In this document: in pieces, positions 1 to 6,162 of the stretch
How the letters are laid out: every line of letters starts with the position of its first letter
How positions within the stretch are numbered: position 1 is the first letter of the stretch
Source: Oryzihumus sp036391795
GTDB lineage: Bacteria; Actinomycetota; Actinomycetes; Actinomycetales; Dermatophilaceae
Direction of reading: 5' to 3'
Length of the DNA: 15,829 nt
Assembly (NCBI RefSeq): GCF_036391795.1
Contig: NZ_DASVZH010000320.1
Location: forward strand, 1 to 15,829
Program-made: the position numbers and the translations under genes
Notes under the pieces: model-generated
Told to the model about the DNA's origin: nothing
The model's database searches: none
The model's input: the letters and a program-made list of their open reading frames with translations, nothing else

Positions 1-744
1 TTCGTCTTCCTCATCATCATGGCCAAGTTCGGCGTGCCCGAGAGGCTGCAGCAGACGGCGCTGATGGCGGGCATCGTCATCGCGCTGGTGCTGCGCGGCA
101 TCTTCATCGGCGTCGGCGCGGCCGTGATCAACCAGTTCGCCTGGGTGTTCTACCTGTTCGGGGCGTTCCTCATCTACACCGCGGTCAAGCTGGCACGCGA
201 GGGTGAGAGCGACGACGAGGAGTTCGAGGAGAACCGGTTCCTGCGCTGGGTCGAGGCGCGCTTCCCCGCGACGAAGGAGTGGCACGGTCCGCACCTGACG
301 GTCGTCGACGCGGGCAAGCGGCTGGTCACCCCGATGTTCATCGTCATCCTCGCCCTCGGCACCACCGACCTGCTGTTCGCGCTCGACTCGATCCCGGCGA
401 TCTACGGCCTGACCAAGGAGCCCTACCTGGTGCTCACGGCCAACCTGTTCGCGCTGATGGGCCTGCGCCAGCTGTACTTCCTCCTCGGTGGGCTGCTCCG
501 GCGCCTGGTCTACCTCAGCATCGGGCTGGCCGTCCTGCTGGCGTTCATCGGGGTGAAGCTCGTCCTGCACGCCCTGCACGAGAACTCGGTGCCGTTCATC
601 AACGGCGGCCAGCCGGTGCACTGGGCGCCGGACATCCCGATCTCGGTGTCGCTCGGCGTGATCGTCGGGGTCCTGGCCGTGACGACCGTCGCGAGCCTGG
701 TCAAGTCCGGTCGCGACGCGCGCGCCGAGGTGACGTCCTCCTGA
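1..744 (+). CDS. TerC family integral membrane protein (5' partial)
   Basis: The frame is open from base 1 (FVFLIIMAKFGVPERL), so the gene begins upstream; the ATG at 19 is internal. The visible 247 residues contain several hydrophobic helices and an acidic cytoplasmic loop (GESDDEEFEEN). The second-half TerC signature ALGTTDLLFALDSIPA, with its intramembrane Asp, is present. The family (TerC/Alx/YkoY) is linked to tellurium resistance and to manganese export or membrane-protein metalation; the role in this organism is inferred. Against the usual length of 320-370 residues, roughly the first 80-120 are missing. The 3' end overlaps the converging exporter gene by 44 bp, so no terminator fits between them. 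TerC genes often lie near uvrB and uvrA in actinobacteria, which agrees with uvrA and uvrC further on. Confidence 0.93.
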   Translation, partial: FVFLIIMAKFGVPERLQQTALMAGIVIALVLRGIFIGVGAAVINQFAWVFYLFGAFLIYTAVKLAREGESDDEEFEENRFLRWVEARFPATKEWHGPHLTVVDAGKRLVTPMFIVILALGTTDLLFALDSIPAIYGLTKEPYLVLTANLFALMGLRQLYFLLGGLLRRLVYLSIGLAVLLAFIGVKLVLHALHENSVPFINGGQPVHWAPDIPISVSLGVIVGVLAVTTVASLVKSGRDARAEVTSS

Positions 745-1705
745 CGCGGGGAGGGTCAGGCGCCGCACCCCGTGCCTCGGCCGGGGGCGGCGTCCTGGCC
801 CCCGCGCCGTCGGTGTCGTCCGCGGCACTGCTCCCGCCGAGCGGGTCGGCCGGTTGCACGCCCGCAGGCCGGGCCCCCATCACCACCGCGCTCGCCGCCA
901 CGACGAGGGCCATGCCGGCGAGCTGGGTGGGCCGCAGCTGCTGGCCGAGGACCAGGCGCCCGGCGAGGGCCGCGCAGGCCGGCTCCAGGCTGAGCAGCAC
1001 GCCGAACACCTGCGCCGACAGGCGCCGCAGCGCCATGAGCTCCAGCGAGTAGGGCAGCACCGACGACAGCAGCGCGATCCCCGCGCCGCGCCAGAGCACG
1101 TCCGCGTCCCACAGCCGGGGTCCTGCCGTGGCGATCCCCAGCGGTGCGATGAGCACGGCGGCCACGGCCATCGCCAGGGCCAGCCCGTCCAGCTGGGCGA
1201 ACCGGGCGCCGGTGCGTCCGGACAGCACGATGTATGCCGCCCAGCAGGCGCCCGCGGCCGCGGCCAGTCCCAGCCCGGCCAGGTCCAGGTCGGCCCAGGG
1301 GGTGTCGACGGCACCGGAGATGAGGGCCACGCCGAGCGCGGCGCCGGCCACGGCGAGCAGGTCCAGGCGGCGCCGGGACAGCACCGTGGCGAGCAGCAGC
1401 GGCCCGATGAACTCGATGGTCACGGCCACGCCGATCGGCAGCCGGGCGAGGGCGGCGTAGAAGCACAGGTTCATCACGCCCAGGCTGAGCCCGAAGGCGG
1501 CCACGGTCAGCCACGCGGCGCGGTCGTGACCGGCCAGCCGGGGTCGCGCGGCGGCCAGCAGCAGGGCGGCGGCGATGACCAGGCGCAGCGCGACCGACCC
1601 GGCCGGGCCGACCACCGGCACCAGGGTGGCGGCCAGCGCACCACCGAACTGCACGGACACGACCGCGGCCACGACCAGCAGCGGCGCGGGCAGCCGGCGC
1701 GACAT
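701..1705 (-). CDS. EamA/DMT-superfamily exporter, RhtA-like
   Basis: This is a 334-residue inner-membrane transporter made of two EamA repeats, each with about five hydrophobic helices. The second half is typical of RhtA-type amino-acid (threonine/homoserine) exporters, with stretches such as AYIVLSGRTGARF and SSVLPYSLELMALRRL followed by SLEPACAALAG. The substrate cannot be read from sequence. The start is the ATG at 1705-1703, which shares one base with the stop of the upstream NlpC/P60 gene (TGATG), indicating translational coupling. After the last helix a hydrophilic Pro/Arg/Ala-rich tail of about 57 residues (roughly 278-334) runs on into the antisense of the terC 3' end. RhtA proteins normally end near 295 residues, so the tail is an oddity or a lost stop codon. 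The family call is secure; the substrate is a guess. Confidence 0.9.
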   Translation of the reverse strand: MSRRLPAPLLVVAAVVSVQFGGALAATLVPVVGPAGSVALRLVIAAALLLAAARPRLAGHDRAAWLTVAAFGLSLGVMNLCFYAALARLPIGVAVTIEFIGPLLLATVLSRRRLDLLAVAGAALGVALISGAVDTPWADLDLAGLGLAAAAGACWAAYIVLSGRTGARFAQLDGLALAMAVAAVLIAPLGIATAGPRLWDADVLWRGAGIALLSSVLPYSLELMALRRLSAQVFGVLLSLEPACAALAGRLVLGQQLRPTQLAGMALVVAASAVVMGARPAGVQPADPLGGSSAADDTDGAGARTPPPAEARGAAPDPPRVRRTSPRRARRDRT

Positions 1706-2460
1706 CAGCTCGTGTGCGGCGCGCCCGGGAAGCGTCCGGCGCCGGCCAGGGTGGCCAGCCGGTCGGCGTCGAGGTCCTCCTCGAGGATCACGCCGAGGCC
1801 GTCGTTCTCGGGGGCGTGCAGCATCCGGCCCGGCGCGGTGACGATGCCGACGTGGTGGGCGCGCCGGCCCTCGCGGGCGAAGAAGTACAGGTCGCCGGGG
1901 CGCACCTGCTCCAGCGGCACCGGCTCGCACGCGTCGTGCTGGTCGTCGGCGTCACGGGGCACGACGACGCCGAGCTCGCGCATGGCACGGTGGACCAGGC
2001 CGGAGCAGTCGAGCCCCTCGGCAGACATCCCGCCCCACAGGTAGCGCAGGCCGATGTGCCGGCCCGCACGCTCGAGGAAGGTCCCCTCGACCCGCGGCGC
2101 GGTCGTGGTGGCACCGGTGGGCTGCTCGGGCGCGGCGCCGGTGCCTCGGGGGTGTTCGGCGCCGAGGTGGGACAGGGGCACCCAGCCCGGGTAGCCGCGG
2201 GCGTCCAGCGAGCTCGGCTGCCAGGGGCAGACGACCTCGGCCCAGCCGTCGGCGGAGCGGTCGAGCACCAGGACGGGCTCACCGCGCTCGAGCTGGGTGA
2301 GCACCCGCCCGTGCAGGCCTAGCCGGCCCTCGGGGAGGGCCTCGTCGAGCAGGGCGAGCCAGGCCTGGACGTCGGGCTGCTCGGCCACGGCGGGGCCGTC
2401 GACCTCCCGGGGGGCCCGGGCGCTGGTCCAGAGGGCGGTCACCGGGACGGTGACGTACAT
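1705..2460 (-). CDS. NlpC/P60 peptidase with N-terminal SH3-like region, YkfC-like
   Basis: The 251-residue product has an N-terminal SH3-like part (about residues 1-100, including ERGEPVLVLDRSADGWAEV and GYPGWVPLSHL). A linker is followed by an NlpC/P60 domain (about 125-245) with the catalytic elements YLWGG, DCSG (Cys152), HHVGIV (His203) and LHAP (His215). There is no signal peptide or membrane anchor. This matches cytoplasmic gamma-D-glutamyl-diamino-acid endopeptidases of the YkfC type, which cut murein peptides during recycling, rather than secreted hydrolases. I chose the ATG at 2460 because GTGGA lies 7 bases upstream and the SH3 part begins there. ATG 2481 and GTG 2487 are in-frame alternatives, neither with a good ribosome site. 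The gene is coupled to the downstream exporter by a one-base overlap and is divergent from the beta-lactamase-fold gene. Confidence 0.88.
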   Translation of the reverse strand: MYVTVPVTALWTSARAPREVDGPAVAEQPDVQAWLALLDEALPEGRLGLHGRVLTQLERGEPVLVLDRSADGWAEVVCPWQPSSLDARGYPGWVPLSHLGAEHPRGTGAAPEQPTGATTTAPRVEGTFLERAGRHIGLRYLWGGMSAEGLDCSGLVHRAMRELGVVVPRDADDQHDACEPVPLEQVRPGDLYFFAREGRRAHHVGIVTAPGRMLHAPENDGLGVILEEDLDADRLATLAGAGRFPGAPHTS

Positions 2461-2478
2461 GCGGGCGTCCACGCAGGC

Positions 2479-2484
2479 CATACT
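2479..2484 (+). promoter_or_regulatory. possible -10 box for the beta-lactamase-fold gene
   Basis: CATACT matches four of six positions of the -10 consensus and ends 8 bases before GTG 2493. With no Shine-Dalgarno sequence before that codon, a leaderless transcript is possible. No good -35 is visible. The box would lie inside or just upstream of the divergent NlpC/P60 start region. Weak evidence. Confidence 0.25.
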
Positions 2485-2492
2485 CACATGTC

Positions 2493-3323
2493 GTGCTCGC
2501 CGAGGAGATCAGGTCCATCATCCGGCGCGCCCCGGGCACGCTCGGGGTGGTCGTCCAGGACGCCTCGGGCGTGGTGGTCGACCTCGGGGGCGACCGGGTC
2601 GTCCCGGCGGCCTCCACCATCAAGGTCCTCGTCCTGGTCGCCGCTCTGCGGCGGGTCGCGGACCGCCGCAGCGGCCTGGGGGACCTGCTCGACCTGCCGG
2701 CACCGGCGGAGCGGGTCGGGGGGAGCGGGCCGCTGCAGGCGCTGGGCTCGGTCACCCGGCTGCGCCTGGGGGAGCTGCTGGAGCTCATGGTGACGCTGAG
2801 CGACAACGACGCCACCAACGTCGTGCTCGACCTGGTCGGACCGGGCGAGCTGTCCTCGGTCGCCGCCGGCCTCGGTCTGGCCGACACGCGTCTGCAACGG
2901 CGGATGATGGACTTCGCCGCCCGCGACGCCGGGCGGGACAACCTCACCAGCGCGCGCGACCTCGCTGCGCTCGTGGCGGCGGTGCGCCGGGGTGAGGTGC
3001 TGCCGCCCGAGCAGACCCGGGAGGCCTTCGCGCTGCTGGGTCGTCAGCAGCTGCGCGACGGGCTGCCTGCCCTGCTGCCGCCGGCGGTCTCCTGCGGCAA
3101 CAAGACCGGGGACCTGCCGGGAATCCGCCACGACGTGGGACTGCTGGAGTGCGGTGGCCTCTGGGCCTCGGTGGCGGTGACCGCCACCGACCTCGGCGAC
3201 GGACCGGTGGACCACGGCTCGTTGGCCTGGCCGTCCATCGCCGCGGTCGGTGCCGCCGTGGGTGGCTGGCTCAGCAGCGGCACAGGCAGAACGGGTGCCC
3301 TGCCGGGTCCGCGTAGACCCTGA
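2493..3323 (+). CDS. class A beta-lactamase-fold serine hydrolase (beta-lactamase2 type), cytoplasmic
   Basis: The 276-residue protein carries three serine-hydrolase motifs in order: SxxK as STIK (Ser41, Lys44), SDN (Ser103-Asn105) and KTG (Lys204-Gly206). The omega-loop ExxLN motif that supplies the deacylating Glu of true class A beta-lactamases is not recognisable; the region reads RRMMDFAARDAGRDN, as in many actinobacterial beta-lactamase2 proteins. There is no signal peptide, so it should stay in the cytoplasm. Antibiotic resistance is therefore unlikely; a peptidase or amidase acting on cell-wall fragments or other small amides is more plausible, but the substrate is unknown. The GTG at 2493 is the only start fitting the conserved N-terminus, and it has no ribosome site. 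The 3' end overlaps the convergent VOC gene by 53 bp. It is divergent from the NlpC/P60 gene. Confidence 0.88.
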   Translation: MLAEEIRSIIRRAPGTLGVVVQDASGVVVDLGGDRVVPAASTIKVLVLVAALRRVADRRSGLGDLLDLPAPAERVGGSGPLQALGSVTRLRLGELLELMVTLSDNDATNVVLDLVGPGELSSVAAGLGLADTRLQRRMMDFAARDAGRDNLTSARDLAALVAAVRRGEVLPPEQTREAFALLGRQQLRDGLPALLPPAVSCGNKTGDLPGIRHDVGLLECGGLWASVAVTATDLGDGPVDHGSLAWPSIAAVGAAVGGWLSSGTGRTGALPGPRRP

Positions 3324-3684
3324 AGCTGCGGGTGTCGCCGGGCTGCGGGTCGGCAACCGGGTCCAGGGGTCGCGCGCCGAGGGCGAGCACCTGGTCGTGC
3401 GCGGCGACGAGGTCGGTGACGGCCACGTCGAGGTGCAGCTGCTGGGGCGGGCCGTCCGGCCACGCAGGCGGCTCGTAGCGGGATGCGCGCTGGAAGCCCA
3501 GGGCGACCCCGCCCGGCGCGGCCTCCAGGCTCACCCAGGAGCCGTCCTCGCCGGTGTCCTCGTCCGCGCTGACCGTGGTGCCGAGGAGGCCGGCGTAGAA
3601 CTGTGCCAGGGCGCGGGGGTCGGGGCAGTCGAGCACGACCGTGTCGAGCGCTCCGACCCCCACGCCGGTGGTGGGGGTGCTCAC
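3271..3684 (-). CDS. VOC family (glyoxalase/bleomycin-resistance fold) protein
   Basis: This 137-residue single-domain protein holds two beta-alpha-beta-beta-beta modules. The first is around VVLDCPDPRALAQFYAGLLG; the second contains LHLDVAVTDLVAAHDQVLALGA and ends VYADPAGHPFCLC, a typical Glyoxalase_6-like finish. A possible metal-ligand His (His84) sits where the second module begins. VOC proteins usually dimerise and include glyoxalases, dioxygenases and drug-binding proteins, so the activity is not predictable. The start is GTG at 3684, which overlaps the stop of the upstream small gene by four bases (GTGA), so the two are translationally coupled. The Cys-rich end (CLCRC) is mildly unusual. 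The 3' end overlaps the beta-lactamase-fold gene tail to tail. Confidence 0.88.
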   Translation of the reverse strand: MSTPTTGVGVGALDTVVLDCPDPRALAQFYAGLLGTTVSADEDTGEDGSWVSLEAAPGGVALGFQRASRYEPPAWPDGPPQQLHLDVAVTDLVAAHDQVLALGARPLDPVADPQPGDTRSFRVYADPAGHPFCLCRC

Positions 3685-3947
3685 GCGGCGCAGCCCATCG
3701 GGGAACTGCCCGCCGGGTGGCCGGTCGCCGGTGCCGCAGTGGTGCTGGCGGCTGCCGCGGCTGCCCGGGCCGCCGTACGGGCCCGCCGGTGCAGGTGCGG
3801 CAGGTGCAGACGGTGGCCACGGCCGAGGGCCTGGAGCCCGAGGAACCGTGCGCTCGCGGCACTGACGGGCAGGTAGTGGTCCGCCCGACGGTGCAGCTCG
3901 TGGACGCGCTCGTCAGCCAGGGCCCGCGTCAGTTCGGGGTTCAGCAT
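3681..3947 (-). CDS. small unknown protein, coupled to the VOC gene
   Basis: I do not recognise a family. The 88-residue product starts MLNPELTRALADERVHELHRRADHYL, probably an amphipathic helix. A His/Arg-rich stretch (GHRLHLPHLHRRARTA) and a low-complexity Ala/Thr tail follow. Short actinobacterial proteins with a similar MLNPEL...ELHRRA opening are common and uncharacterised. There is no signal peptide or clear membrane helix. Support for a real gene is good: a strong Shine-Dalgarno AGGAGA 7 bases upstream of ATG 3947, a GTGA overlap with the next gene, and position as first gene of the unit facing the CGNR regulator. A role as leader or partner of the VOC protein is inference only. Confidence 0.72.
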   Translation of the reverse strand: MLNPELTRALADERVHELHRRADHYLPVSAASARFLGLQALGRGHRLHLPHLHRRARTAARAAAAAASTTAAPATGHPAGSSPMGCAA

Positions 3948-3964
3948 GTCGATCTCTCCTCCGG

Positions 3965-3996
3965 TTCACCGGTCACCATCGTTGCTAACCGGTGAA
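3965..3996. promoter_or_regulatory. 9-bp inverted repeat, candidate operator (CGNR/VOC divergent region)
   Basis: TTCACCGGT (3965-3973) and ACCGGTGAA (3988-3996) are perfect inverted copies with a 14-base spacer. Each arm also contains the palindrome ACCGGT, the two copies exactly 20 bp apart (two helical turns), as expected for a dimeric regulator bound on one DNA face. The site lies just upstream of the ribosome site of the small gene. The divergent CGNR protein is the obvious candidate binder, by inference. Confidence 0.5.
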
Positions 3997-3999
3997 ATG

Positions 4000-4029
4000 A
4001 TGATGGCAGTTACCCCGGATGTCGTGCAA
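4000..4029 (-). promoter_or_regulatory. possible promoter of the small gene-VOC unit
   Basis: On the minus strand, TTGCAC (4029-4024) and CATCAT (4005-4000) are separated by 18 bases, a plausible sigma-70-like pair. Transcription would start near 3993, inside the inverted repeat at 3965-3996, so a protein bound there would block initiation. Moderate to weak match. Confidence 0.35.
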
Positions 4030-4052
4030 CCACCTTTTCGGCTATGGTGGTT
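4028..4052. promoter_or_regulatory. 7-bp inverted repeat abutting the CGNR gene start
   Basis: AACCACC (4028-4034) and GGTGGTT (4046-4052) form a perfect dyad with an 11-base loop, ending two bases before ATG 4055. The right arm overlaps a TATGGT -10-like hexamer (4043-4048). The only SD-like bases (GGTGG) lie inside the arm. It could be an autorepressor site or an RNA hairpin hiding the start. Confidence 0.45.
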
Positions 4053-4054
4053 AC

Positions 4055-4603
4055 ATGGCAGAAAAGAGCGCAGGCCTGTCCGGAACCCGACCCCTCGTGC
4101 TCCTGGACGTCTGTGGGGACCCCGCCGAGCTGCTCGTCGACTTCCTCAACACGCTCGACGTGGATGAGGGCACTGACGCGCTGGCCACGGGTGAGTCCTG
4201 GCGGGGATGGCTGGAGACGCACGAGCTCGGGTGCTTCGACGTGGCCACGGGGGAGGCGGAGCTGGCCCAGGCCAGGCAGCTGCGGGACGACCTGCGGGCG
4301 CGCGCAGCGGGGGAGCCGTGCGCCCAGGTGCGCCAGGTCGGCATCCAGGTCGCGCTGACCGGCGACGGGCAGGTGGAGCTCAGCGCCGAGGGCCCCGTGG
4401 GCTTCCTCGCGGCGGCCGCCGCCACCGTGGCCATCGAGCAGCGGCTGGACCGGGTGAAGATCTGCCCGGCCGACGACTGCCGCTGGGCGTTCTACGACAT
4501 CTCGCGCAACCGGTCCCGGCAGTGGTGCTCGATGGAGGTGTGCGGCAACCGGGCCAAGGCCCGGGCCCACCGGGAGCGGCTCGCCACCCGCGAGACCGCC
4601 TGA
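4055..4603 (+). CDS. CGNR zinc-finger (ABATE-domain) putative transcriptional regulator
   Basis: The 182-residue product has an N-terminal ABATE-type domain (about 13-125) with the characteristic ELLVDFLNTLD. The C-terminal zinc finger has four cysteines, Cys137, Cys142, Cys158 and Cys163, the last opening the name-giving CGNR motif (163-166). A basic helix (RAKARAHRERLA) follows. The finger is thought to bind DNA and the ABATE domain a ligand; regulators of this family are commonly divergent from their target genes. An upstream in-frame ATG at 4019 is less likely because its extension (CNHLFGYGGY) is not family-like and would cover the promoter dyad. ATG 4055 lacks a spaced Shine-Dalgarno and has TATGGT six bases upstream, suggesting a leaderless message. 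The small gene-VOC unit is the likely target. Confidence 0.88.
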   Translation: MAEKSAGLSGTRPLVLLDVCGDPAELLVDFLNTLDVDEGTDALATGESWRGWLETHELGCFDVATGEAELAQARQLRDDLRARAAGEPCAQVRQVGIQVALTGDGQVELSAEGPVGFLAAAAATVAIEQRLDRVKICPADDCRWAFYDISRNRSRQWCSMEVCGNRAKARAHRERLATRETA

Positions 4604-4646
4604 CGACCACCACCTGACCGGCCAGTCGCGGGGTCGGGGAGTAGTC

Positions 4647-4666
4647 AGGACGTTGGTCCTACCAAC
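4647..4666. terminator. overlapping hairpins between convergent CGNR and MBL genes
   Basis: Two mutually exclusive dyads overlap: AGGAC/GTCCT (4647-4651 and 4656-4660) and GTTGGT/ACCAAC (4652-4657 and 4661-4666, three-base loop). The second covers the stop codon of the minus-strand gene. An outer CCTGAC/GTCAGG pair (4613-4618, 4644-4649) surrounds more of the gap. There is no T-run, so intrinsic termination would be weak. Confidence 0.35.
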
Positions 4667-5321
4667 CGCGTGCGCGCCACTCCGGCAGGTGCGGGCGCTC
4701 GGCGCCCAGGGTGGTGTCCCCGCCGTGACCGGGGTAGACCCAGGCGCGGTCGTCGTAGACGTCGAACACGCGGTGCTCCACGTCGTCCAGCAGTGCGGTG
4801 AAGCGGGCCGGGTCCTGGCCCGTGTTGCCCACGCCGCCGGGGAACAGCGAGTCCCCGGTGAACAGGTGCGTGCTGCCCTCGGGGTCCTCGTAGGCCAGCG
4901 CGACCGACCCGGGGGTGTGCCCGCGCAGATGGACCACGTCAAGCCTGACCTCGCCGAAGGCGACCGAATCGCCTTGGTGCAGAAGCTGATCAGGCTTCAC
5001 CGGCAGGTGCGGCGCGTCGGCCTCGCCGGCCGCCGTGGTCGCCCCGGTCGCGGCCACCACCTCGGCCAGGGCGCGGTGGTGGTCCCAGTGCTGGTGGGTC
5101 GTGACGACCAGGTCCAGGCCCCCGGTGCCCTCCTGCAGCAGGGCCAGGATCCGCGGGGCGTCGTCGGCGGCGTCGACGAGCAGCTGGGCGCCGGTGGTCC
5201 GGCAGGTGAGCAGGTAGACGTTGTTGTCCATCTCGGACACGCTGGCCTTGCGGATCGTCAGGGCGGGCAGCTCGCGGGTCTGGCTGGGACCGCCAGGGGT
5301 CACGTCACCGGTGTAGGGCAT
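4659..5321 (-). CDS. metallo-beta-lactamase-fold hydrolase, glyoxalase II-like
   Basis: The 220-residue protein has a full set of metal ligands: THQHWDHH (His76, His78, Asp80, His81), His135 in GHTPGS, Asp157 in FTGDSLF and His199 in YPGHGGDT. The start MPYTGDVTPGGP followed by MDNNVYLL is characteristic of the actinobacterial group often found beside uvrA. Such enzymes hydrolyse thioesters (hydroxyacylglutathione-type; in mycothiol users a mycothiol thioester is a reasonable guess) or related small molecules in the cytoplasm. I chose ATG 5321; upstream residues in the longer frame are not conserved-looking. The upstream sequence has only a weak GATGGA ribosome site. It converges on the CGNR gene and diverges from the histidine kinase gene across 177 bp. 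The fold is certain, the substrate is not. Confidence 0.9.
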   Translation of the reverse strand: MPYTGDVTPGGPSQTRELPALTIRKASVSEMDNNVYLLTCRTTGAQLLVDAADDAPRILALLQEGTGGLDLVVTTHQHWDHHRALAEVVAATGATTAAGEADAPHLPVKPDQLLHQGDSVAFGEVRLDVVHLRGHTPGSVALAYEDPEGSTHLFTGDSLFPGGVGNTGQDPARFTALLDDVEHRVFDVYDDRAWVYPGHGGDTTLGAERPHLPEWRARGW

Positions 5322-5374
5322 GCGTCCATCTTGGCAAATGCCTGATCTGTCTCCGGCAAAAGTTTCGCCCGCCA

Positions 5375-5392
5375 ATAGTCACGATTGACTAT
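5375..5392. promoter_or_regulatory. 18-bp dyad (7-bp perfect arms), candidate operator upstream of the kinase
   Basis: ATAGTCA (5375-5381) and TGACTAT (5386-5392) flank a four-base centre in an AT-rich patch of an otherwise very GC-rich window. The right half contains TTGACT (5385-5390), a good -35 match, but no -10 follows at normal spacing. It lies 54 bp upstream of the metallo-hydrolase start and 106 bp upstream of the kinase start, so it could serve either. Confidence 0.5.
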
Positions 5393-5498
5393 GGCCCGTC
5401 CTCCACGCAGGCACCTAACTTGGCGTAGGTAAGGGCTCCGGACACGCCCGTACGGCGATGGTCGGTCCCTCCCCAAGACCTGGGTTTGAGGTGCTGAG

Positions 5499-6140
5499 AT
5501 GACAACAGCTGTGGTGCACGACCCCTTGCGGGCGCCACTGGCGCAGGGGTCTGACGTCGACACGATCAGGGCCCTGTGCCACGACCTGCGCCAGCCGCTC
5601 GCGGCCATCCGCCTGCTCGCGGCCGCCGACGGCGGCGACGTTCGCCGGCGCCTGGAGGGCATCCTCGAACAGGCCTCCTGGCTGGCCGAGATGGTCGACG
5701 AGGTGCTCGTCGGGGCCAAGTCGGACCTGGCCGAGTATGTTGACGCCGGGCACCTGGCCGAGATGTGCGCGGTGCGTGCCCAGCCCACGGCGGACGGCGA
5801 GGTCAGGTGCGTCCACGGCGACACGGCCATGGTGCTGGCCAAGCCCGTAGCGCTGAGCCGGGCCATCGGCTGCCTGGTGGACAACGCGGTGCGCGCCGCC
5901 GGCGAGGGCGGACACGTCCTCGTCTCGGTGCAGCAGTCCCTCGGGGCCGTGACGGTGACCGTGAGTGACGACGGGCCCGGGCTCGGGCACGTCGCCTCGC
6001 GGACCTCGCTCGGCCTCACGATCACCCGTGCCCTCGTCGCCTCGTGCGGCGGGCGCTTCGAGCTCGTCCCCGGTGAGTCCCGTGGCGCCGTTGCCCGGAT
6101 CACGCTGCCCGCCGTGGCTCCTGCTGCGGCCGCTTCCTGA
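5499..6140 (+). CDS. short soluble histidine kinase (HisKA-like plus HATPase_c)
   Basis: The 213-residue protein has a HisKA-like H-box, CHDLRQPLAAIRLL, with the phospho-acceptor His28. The ATPase domain has an N-box VDNAVRAAG (Asn129), G1 DDGPGLG (157-163) and G2 SLGLTI (from 170). There is no transmembrane segment and no room for a sensor domain, so input must come from a partner or from the 27-residue N-terminus. ATG 5499 is supported by GAGGTG five bases upstream. It stands 22 bp before a NarL/LuxR-type response regulator, its probable partner. Pairing a HisKA-type H-box with a NarL-type regulator is unusual, since NarL regulators normally go with HisKA_3 kinases. A phosphatase or modulator role is possible. 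Cys27 beside the His is a curiosity. Confidence 0.86.
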   Translation: MTTAVVHDPLRAPLAQGSDVDTIRALCHDLRQPLAAIRLLAAADGGDVRRRLEGILEQASWLAEMVDEVLVGAKSDLAEYVDAGHLAEMCAVRAQPTADGEVRCVHGDTAMVLAKPVALSRAIGCLVDNAVRAAGEGGHVLVSVQQSLGAVTVTVSDDGPGLGHVASRTSLGLTITRALVASCGGRFELVPGESRGAVARITLPAVAPAAAAS

Positions 6141-6162
6141 GAGATTGGTCCGGTGATGTGTC

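Noticed and set aside
854..2044. A 396-codon plus-strand frame opposite the exporter and NlpC/P60 genes
   Set aside because: The Gln/Gly/His/Arg-rich composition without any domain marks it as a shadow of the minus-strand genes.
2493..3323. Annotation of the beta-lactamase-fold gene as an antibiotic-resistance gene
   Set aside because: There is no signal peptide and no recognisable omega-loop Glu motif, so resistance is unlikely.
4019..4054. A 12-codon N-terminal extension of the CGNR gene
   Set aside because: It would cover the operator-like dyad and -10-like box and adds residues unlike the family's N-terminus.
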